A DNA stretch of 64,000 nucleotides, taken from contig OZ241354.1 of NCBI GenBank assembly GCA_965199945.1, positions 992,001 through 1,056,000 of the forward strand, given 5' to 3'. The position numbers and the translations under genes are program-made. The stretch is from VXYL01 sp965199945 (GTDB taxonomy: Bacteria; Pseudomonadota; Gammaproteobacteria; Pseudomonadales; Azotimanducaceae). The notes beneath the pieces are model-generated. The model had not been told where the DNA came from. It was given only the letters and a program-made list of their open reading frames with translations, and did no database searches. Shown piece by piece: positions 59,552 to 64,000 of this stretch. The first letter of the stretch is position 1. Each line of letters opens with the position of its first letter.

Positions 59552-61912
59552 CTAGGCCGCGTCCCGCGCCCGTGCGACGCGCCGCGTCAGCAGGTCGTCG
59601 ATGCTTGCGCCGTCGTAGCCCAGTTCTTCAAGCAGCGCCCGTGTCGAATCGCCCATCGCGCTTGCGCCGCCGTAGGCAACGCCTTTGGCGAAACGCGCCA
59701 TGGGGCCGTTGCGGTAGTAGTCGCCCCAGTCCGGGTGGACGGCGGGCACGCGCAGCTCCTCGATTCCGCAGTGCGGGTCGTTGAGAAAGAAATCCGGCGG
59801 CTGCGCCCCGTCGGCGCGTACGCAGCCGACGCCCTTGGGGGCCAGACGGCGCTCGAAGTCGTCTGCGTCGCCGTTGGCGAAGGTCGCCTCGAGCATATTC
59901 GCGAGTGCTCCGGCGTCGCCGCCCGCGAGCGGGTTGTCCGCGGTCTTCAGCCCGAGCTCCGTCGCCAGAATCTCCCATTCGCTTTCGTTCGCCACCATCA
60001 GGAAGACCCAGCCGTCGCGGCAGCGGTAGAGGCGGTGCAGCGGGCCCAGGCCGTAGCCCTCGGCGTCCACCGGCGGGCGCTGGGGCTTGCCGGGGTGGGA
60101 CAGGAAGTCGTCCCAGTTGGCGTAGGCGTTGGCGCCGAACATGTCCACGAAGATCTTCTGCCCATGACCAAGCGCGCGGCGGGCGGCGAGGCCGAGCAGG
60201 GCGGTCGTGGCCACCACCATCGACGTGTTCGGGTCCGGGTTCACTTCGTTGGCGCGCAGCAGCTTGCGCGCCGTCTCGCGCAGCTCGTCGATGGACTGCG
60301 CGGCGTCCGCCGGCGGCAGGCCGCCAAGCTGCCAGACCACGCCGCCGAGCGCCGCGCCGGGGATCGGATGGGTGGACGGCCGCTTCGCCCCCGGCCCGGC
60401 CGGGCCGTAGCCGTTGGCGGAGACGTAGACGAGGTTCGGATTCAGCGCCGCCAGATCGTCGTAGCCGATGCCGAGCTTCTCCGGCACGCCCATGCGGTAG
60501 TTGTGGATCCAGACGTCCGCCTTGGCGGCGAGGGACTGCGCGATGGTCTGGCCCTCGGGGGACTTCAGGTCGAGGCAGATGCTCTCCTTGCCGGCGTTGC
60601 ACTTGGACGCGCCGAAGCCGTGGAACATGCTGCGGAAGGGATCGCCGCCGAGCGGTTCGATCTTGATGACGCGAGCGCCCAGATCGGCCAGCACAGAAGC
60701 GCCGAGCGGGGCGGCGATGATGGTGGCGCTCTCCACCACGGTGACGCCGTGCAGCGGGCGCTGCGGCGCGGCGCCGTTGCTCCGGGGCACAGTCACGGAA
60801 CGCGGCGTGAGGTCCTTGAAGGTCGTCTCCCTGGCGGCTTCTCCAGCCTTGCCCGGCGATTGCGTCAGATTCGCAAGCAGGCCGAGCTGCTTGCCGCCGT
60901 TGCGTTCCACCACGTGGCCATTGGCGACGATGTCCGGATCCTCGAGCGCGTCCTGGGTCGTCTGGTAGGGATGGGAGACCACGCCGCCGTCGGACACGAA
61001 GATGTCCGTCCATTCGGCCAGCGTCTTGGTCTGCATGTGCGTAAACAGACGGTCGCGGAATCCTTCCAGCGTCTCGCGCGGCCAGCGCATGGGGTCGCCT
61101 TCGTATTTCGGGTCGCGCAGTTCGTCGGCGAGCCCGGAGGCGCGGAAGAAGTTGGCCAAGAGGTGCGGCAGCAGGTTGCCCAGTTGCAGCCAATGGCCGT
61201 CCTTGGTGCGCACCGGGTGGTAGTTCAGCGTCGGCATGGACTTGGTGCGGTCCCGAGCCGCCTGCGGGCGCTCCAGAATCCCTTTGTCCCACAGCTGGGC
61301 CATGGCCATGATGCCCATCTCGTAGGGCATCATGCCGCGCAGCATGGAGGTGTCGAAGGAGAAGCCGTGGCCGGTCGCCTCGCTCCCCGCCAAGGCGGCC
61401 AAGAGCGCTGCCGCGGCGCTCTGCGCGGTGGCGTGAACGCCGACTTGCAGCGCGGCGTAGTTCGGGCCGTCGCGGTCGGCCACGCCGGCGAAGGAGAGCA
61501 TGCGCCCGGACTTCGCCGCCACCACCGGTTCGTAGCCGGGGTAGGCCGCGTAGGGGCCGTCTTCGCCGAAGCCCTCGATGACGCCAAGCACGAGGTCCGG
61601 CCGCCCGAGCGCGTCGCGGTCGAGGCCCAGGTGCGCACGCTGTTCCCTGTTCAGCGTCGTCAGCACGGCATCCGCCGACTCTGCGATCAGTCGCCGCACT
61701 TTCGCCGCGTCTTCGGCATCGCGCAGATCCGCGCGCACCAGCTGCTTGCCGCGGGTCCACAACGGCCAGGACGCCATGTTGGAGAACGCATCGCCCTCGG
61801 CGGGCACGATCTTCACGACCTCGGCGCCGAAATCGGCGAGGACCATGGTGGCCAGGCCGGATGCCGGGCCGATGCCCAGCTCGACGATGCGGAAACGGGA
61901 GAGCGGCGCCAT
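59552..61912 (-). CDS. Fused double CaiB/BaiF family CoA-transferase
   Basis: A 786-residue protein made of two class III CoA-transferase domains. The first (RFRIVELGIGPASG...EVVKIVPAEGD) has a variant catalytic segment FDTSML; the second (GVTVVESATIIAAPLGASVLADLGARVIKIEPLGGDPFRSMF) is complete with VDMFGANAY, the site of the catalytic Asp, and with the CaiB signatures MVANESEWEIL and FFLNDPHCG. Single CaiB proteins are about 400 residues and dimerise as interlocked rings, so a fusion would make a pseudodimer. Family members transfer CoA between acids such as carnitine, formate-oxalate or bile acids. ATG 61912 is favoured because GAGG lies seven bases upstream; ATG 61918 is also in frame. Confidence 0.85.
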   Translation of the reverse strand: MAPLSRFRIVELGIGPASGLATMVLADFGAEVVKIVPAEGDAFSNMASWPLWTRGKQLVRADLRDAEDAAKVRRLIAESADAVLTTLNREQRAHLGLDRDALGRPDLVLGVIEGFGEDGPYAAYPGYEPVVAAKSGRMLSFAGVADRDGPNYAALQVGVHATAQSAAAALLAALAGSEATGHGFSFDTSMLRGMMPYEMGIMAMAQLWDKGILERPQAARDRTKSMPTLNYHPVRTKDGHWLQLGNLLPHLLANFFRASGLADELRDPKYEGDPMRWPRETLEGFRDRLFTHMQTKTLAEWTDIFVSDGGVVSHPYQTTQDALEDPDIVANGHVVERNGGKQLGLLANLTQSPGKAGEAARETTFKDLTPRSVTVPRSNGAAPQRPLHGVTVVESATIIAAPLGASVLADLGARVIKIEPLGGDPFRSMFHGFGASKCNAGKESICLDLKSPEGQTIAQSLAAKADVWIHNYRMGVPEKLGIGYDDLAALNPNLVYVSANGYGPAGPGAKRPSTHPIPGAALGGVVWQLGGLPPADAAQSIDELRETARKLLRANEVNPDPNTSMVVATTALLGLAARRALGHGQKIFVDMFGANAYANWDDFLSHPGKPQRPPVDAEGYGLGPLHRLYRCRDGWVFLMVANESEWEILATELGLKTADNPLAGGDAGALANMLEATFANGDADDFERRLAPKGVGCVRADGAQPPDFFLNDPHCGIEELRVPAVHPDWGDYYRNGPMARFAKGVAYGGASAMGDSTRALLEELGYDGASIDDLLTRRVARARDAA

Positions 61913-61979
61913 GGACATGCCTCGTCGCAACACAAGGGCGGCACTTTGCGCGAGCAACGCCCTTTGGGTCAACCGCCGT

Positions 61980-61988
61980 GGGCGATAG
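61980..61988. repeat. Target site duplication, left copy (GGGCGATAG)
   Basis: Nine bases directly outside the left end of the insertion sequence, repeated identically at 63516-63524. Confidence 0.9.
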
Positions 61989-63515
61989 GGGTGTGCGACG
62001 TTTTAGTGCGCTAGGCGCTCCGGCGCGGGGATTGGCGGTCCGCGACGCTGTCGCCAGAAGTCGTCGTACAGTCCGCTGCGGATGCAGGCGCGCAGGGGCA
62101 GGATGTCGTTGGCGCCGGCCCTGCTCCAGCGCATGCCGCCGCGTTTGAAGCGGGCGGCGACCAGCGTGCCGCAGGAGCTTTCGACCACGCCCGAGCCGAC
62201 CAGCAGCCCCATGGCGCGGTAGCGCGGATAGCGCATCCGGCTGCGGTTGTTCACGAAGTAGCCGATGGCCTTGTCGGCGGCCGGCTCGCCGGCGTGCCGG
62301 CGCAGTTCGCGCAGCACGTCCTTGATGCGTCCCTCGGAGAGCGCCGCGCAGACCTTCTCCGACCACGCCCGGCACTGCCGCGCGCCGGCGCCGTGCACGG
62401 CGCGCCCGACCTCCCACAGCCGCTCGCGGGCGTGCCAGATGTCGACGATGCAGACGGCGTTCGGGAACAGTTCCGCGGCGGTGTTCCAGATCCACTTCGC
62501 GCCGTCCCCGACCACCACCTGCCGCTTCGCCGCCGCGAACCCGAACCGCTGCGCCGCCCGCCACAGCCGCTGCGCGAACGGCGACGGCTGCGGGTCGGCG
62601 TCCTTCGAACGCGCGCTGTCGATCGCCGCCGTGTGCCGCGCCGAACCCGCGTCCCGCTCCGGCAGGCCGGTCCTCGGACTCCGCTCCGCCGTGTGGAACA
62701 CCGCCACCTTCGCCTCCCGCGTCTTCGCCGGCTGGCCGTCCTCCCCCGTGCCGGCGTCCCGCCGCACCATCGGCACGCCCGTGCCGTCCGGACTGCAGTA
62801 CATCGTCTCCGCCGGCGCCTCGGCCAGCCCCGGCGCCGACCGGTCCCACGCCGCGATCTCCCGCCCCGCCTGCTTCGCCGCCCGCTCCGCGCGCTTCGCC
62901 GTCGCCCAGACCCCGGCCTGCCGGCCCAGACTCTCCGCCGCCTTCGCGAAGCTCTTCTCCGACGCCTCCTCCGCCAGCGCCCGCAGCGCCGCCGGCGTCA
63001 GCCGGACGCCAGCCCGCCCCGCCACCCCCAGCGCGCGGTCCAGCGGATGCGCCCCGCCCTTCGCGCACGGGCACGTCCAGTAGCCGCGCTTCAACTCCAG
63101 GCGGCCCAGCAGCGACAGCGGCGACAGCGCGCGCGTGCCCCGGCGATGCATCCTCGCGCCGCACCCCTCGCACAACGGCGCGTCCAACTCCCCGTCCAGC
63201 TCCGACAGCACCTCCGACGCGCCCCGCGCCGCGCCGCGCAGAACCGCCCCGCGCAGATCCTCCTCGAACTCCAGGCAGCCCCGTCCGCTCCCCAGCATCT
63301 CCCGGCAACGCTCCCGGAACTCCGGCGACGACGCCAGCAGCATCCGAACGCCGTCTCCCAGAAACGCCCACGCCTCCTTGCGTTCCAGCGCCTCCCGCGC
63401 CAACATCCCGTCCGTCATCGCGATTCCGTCCGCTTTGGTTGTCGATACCCTCAGCATATGCCGGAATCGCGATGGCCCCTTCAACCCTCCCAGCGCACTA
63501 AAACGTCGCACACCC
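61989..63515 (-). mobile_element. Intact ISKra4-like insertion sequence, 1527 bases
   Basis: Bounded by perfect 24-base terminal inverted repeats (61989-62012 and 63492-63515, beginning GGGTGTGCGACG) and flanked by the nine-base target duplication. It encodes one long transposase. The complete ends and duplication mean a recent, possibly still active, insertion. It sits between two divergent genes, upstream of the YbdK-like gene. Confidence 0.9.
62003..63418 (-). CDS. Transposase of the ISKra4 family
   Basis: A 471-residue transposase. An N-terminal helical part leads to a zinc-like cysteine cluster (CEGCGARMHRRGTR, then TCPCAKGG), followed by the catalytic domain. YCSPDGTGVPMVRRDAG provides a D-G-T-G-x-P segment; REAKVAVFH and the VDIWHARERLW motif (with an Asp) follow, and the final GSGVVESSCGTLVAARFKRGGMRWSRAGA carries the Glu. 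These are the ISKra4 landmarks. ATG 63418 is taken as the start. The stop codon (TAA) lies inside the left inverted repeat. Confidence 0.85.
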   Translation of the reverse strand: MTDGMLAREALERKEAWAFLGDGVRMLLASSPEFRERCREMLGSGRGCLEFEEDLRGAVLRGAARGASEVLSELDGELDAPLCEGCGARMHRRGTRALSPLSLLGRLELKRGYWTCPCAKGGAHPLDRALGVAGRAGVRLTPAALRALAEEASEKSFAKAAESLGRQAGVWATAKRAERAAKQAGREIAAWDRSAPGLAEAPAETMYCSPDGTGVPMVRRDAGTGEDGQPAKTREAKVAVFHTAERSPRTGLPERDAGSARHTAAIDSARSKDADPQPSPFAQRLWRAAQRFGFAAAKRQVVVGDGAKWIWNTAAELFPNAVCIVDIWHARERLWEVGRAVHGAGARQCRAWSEKVCAALSEGRIKDVLRELRRHAGEPAADKAIGYFVNNRSRMRYPRYRAMGLLVGSGVVESSCGTLVAARFKRGGMRWSRAGANDILPLRACIRSGLYDDFWRQRRGPPIPAPERLAH

Positions 63516-63524
63516 GGGCGATAG
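63516..63524. repeat. Target site duplication, right copy (GGGCGATAG)
   Basis: Identical to 61980-61988. Read together with the next bases it forms GATAGAAT, a possible -10 for the YbdK-like gene, so the insertion split that promoter region. Confidence 0.9.
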
Positions 63525-63548
63525 AATCCGCCGCGCAACTTGGCTCGC

Positions 63549-64000
63549 ATGGAGAGACAGCCCGTCGTGGCCCTTCCGCGCAATCCGTCCATTACCTTCG
63601 GCGTCGAGGAGGAGTTCTTTCTCGTCGACCCGGAGACCCGCGATCTCATCGCCGACCCGGCGCCGGGCATCTTCGAGGCCTGCGAGGCGGCGAAGGGCCC
63701 GCACAAGGTGGTGCCGGAGTTCCTGCGCTCGCAGATCGAAACCAACACCCGCGTCTGCGATTCCATCGCCGAACTGCGCGCGGCGCTGCTGGAAACGCGG
63801 CGGCTGGTAGTGGAGGGCGCGGAACAGCATGGCGCCGGCGTGCTGGCCACGGCGACGCATCCGTTCGCGGACTGGCAACTGCAGGTGCCGACGGCGCGCG
63901 AGCGCTACGAACGGTTCGCCGTCACCTACCAGGAAAGCGTGCGGCGCTTTCTGGTGGGCGGCATGCACATCCATGCCGGCTTCGACGACGCCGATGCGCG
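63549..64000 (+). CDS. Carboxylate-amine ligase, YbdK/GCS2 family (3' end outside window)
   Basis: First 150 codons of a glutamate-cysteine ligase-like ATP-dependent ligase. The start PSITFGVEEEFFLVDPETRDL carries the EEEF metal-binding glutamates of the family. FLRSQIETNTRVC and GMHIHAGFDDADA, with its conserved histidines, follow. In E. coli, YbdK has weak glutamate-cysteine ligase activity. The ISKra4-like element lies just upstream, so its expression may depend on the element or on a surviving -10. The rest of the protein is beyond the window. Confidence 0.85.
   Translation, partial: MERQPVVALPRNPSITFGVEEEFFLVDPETRDLIADPAPGIFEACEAAKGPHKVVPEFLRSQIETNTRVCDSIAELRAALLETRRLVVEGAEQHGAGVLATATHPFADWQLQVPTARERYERFAVTYQESVRRFLVGGMHIHAGFDDADA

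Overview
This is a GC-rich bacterial chromosome segment. Most of it looks gammaproteobacterial: uvrC-pgsA followed by tRNA-Cys and tRNA-Leu, a YbdL-type aminotransferase, a YejA-type binding protein, an N-terminally extended GAPDH, rpsB-tsf and YbdK. The accessory content resembles uncultured marine or host-associated gammaproteobacteria, but that placement is inference. This content includes Uma2 nucleases, a PhyH dioxygenase, a fused CaiB transferase, a PQQ dehydrogenase with a lanthanide-type active site, and an enormous repetitive secreted protein.

Layout. 0-10 kb: M48 protease (partial), methionine-type aminotransferase, cytochrome c5-like lipoprotein, YejA-like binding protein, ScsB/DsbD-type reductase, thyX, and a pair of bacterial PH-domain membrane proteins. 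10-17.5 kb: D12-class DNA adenine methylase, a frameshifted NYN-domain gene, an unknown helical protein, extended GAPDH, DUF503, a small membrane protein, uvrC, pgsA. 17.5-22.3 kb: tRNA-Cys and tRNA-Leu, then a minus-strand RiPP (lasso-type) locus. It encodes a PqqD-like recognition protein, a candidate precursor interrupted by a 21-base C tract, one polypeptide joining an HprK-like kinase to a sulfotransferase, and an asparagine-synthetase-like cyclase. 22.3-24.8 kb: two tandem Uma2 genes, each preceded by hairpin repeats. 24.8-30 kb: a xox-like trio (c-type cytochrome, periplasmic binding protein, PQQ dehydrogenase) and tsf-rpsB. 30-38 kb: AAA ATPase, rhomboid protease, PhyH dioxygenase, an orphan FdsB/NuoF-like flavoprotein, two diverged S8 proteases and a coiled-coil membrane protein. 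38-57 kb: one ORF of 6307 codons encoding a giant multi-repeat secreted protein. 57-64 kb: PII-like and CBS proteins, tRNA-Gly, an LLM flavin monooxygenase, a small unknown, a double CaiB/BaiF CoA-transferase, an intact ISKra4-type insertion sequence with target duplication, and the start of a YbdK-like ligase.

How genes work together. The strongest candidate for an undescribed system is the RiPP locus. The PqqD-like protein would bind a leader, the asparagine-synthetase homolog would close a macrolactam, and the fused kinase-sulfotransferase would decorate the product. A small ORF between the pqqD-like gene and the fusion gene carries a W-x2-P-x-I leader motif, a possible G1...E9 ring and a C-terminal Ser-Ser, but it is read through only if the C tract has 3n+2 bases. 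No B2 leader peptidase is present in the window. The PQQ dehydrogenase, binding protein and cytochrome form a compact alcohol-oxidation operon.
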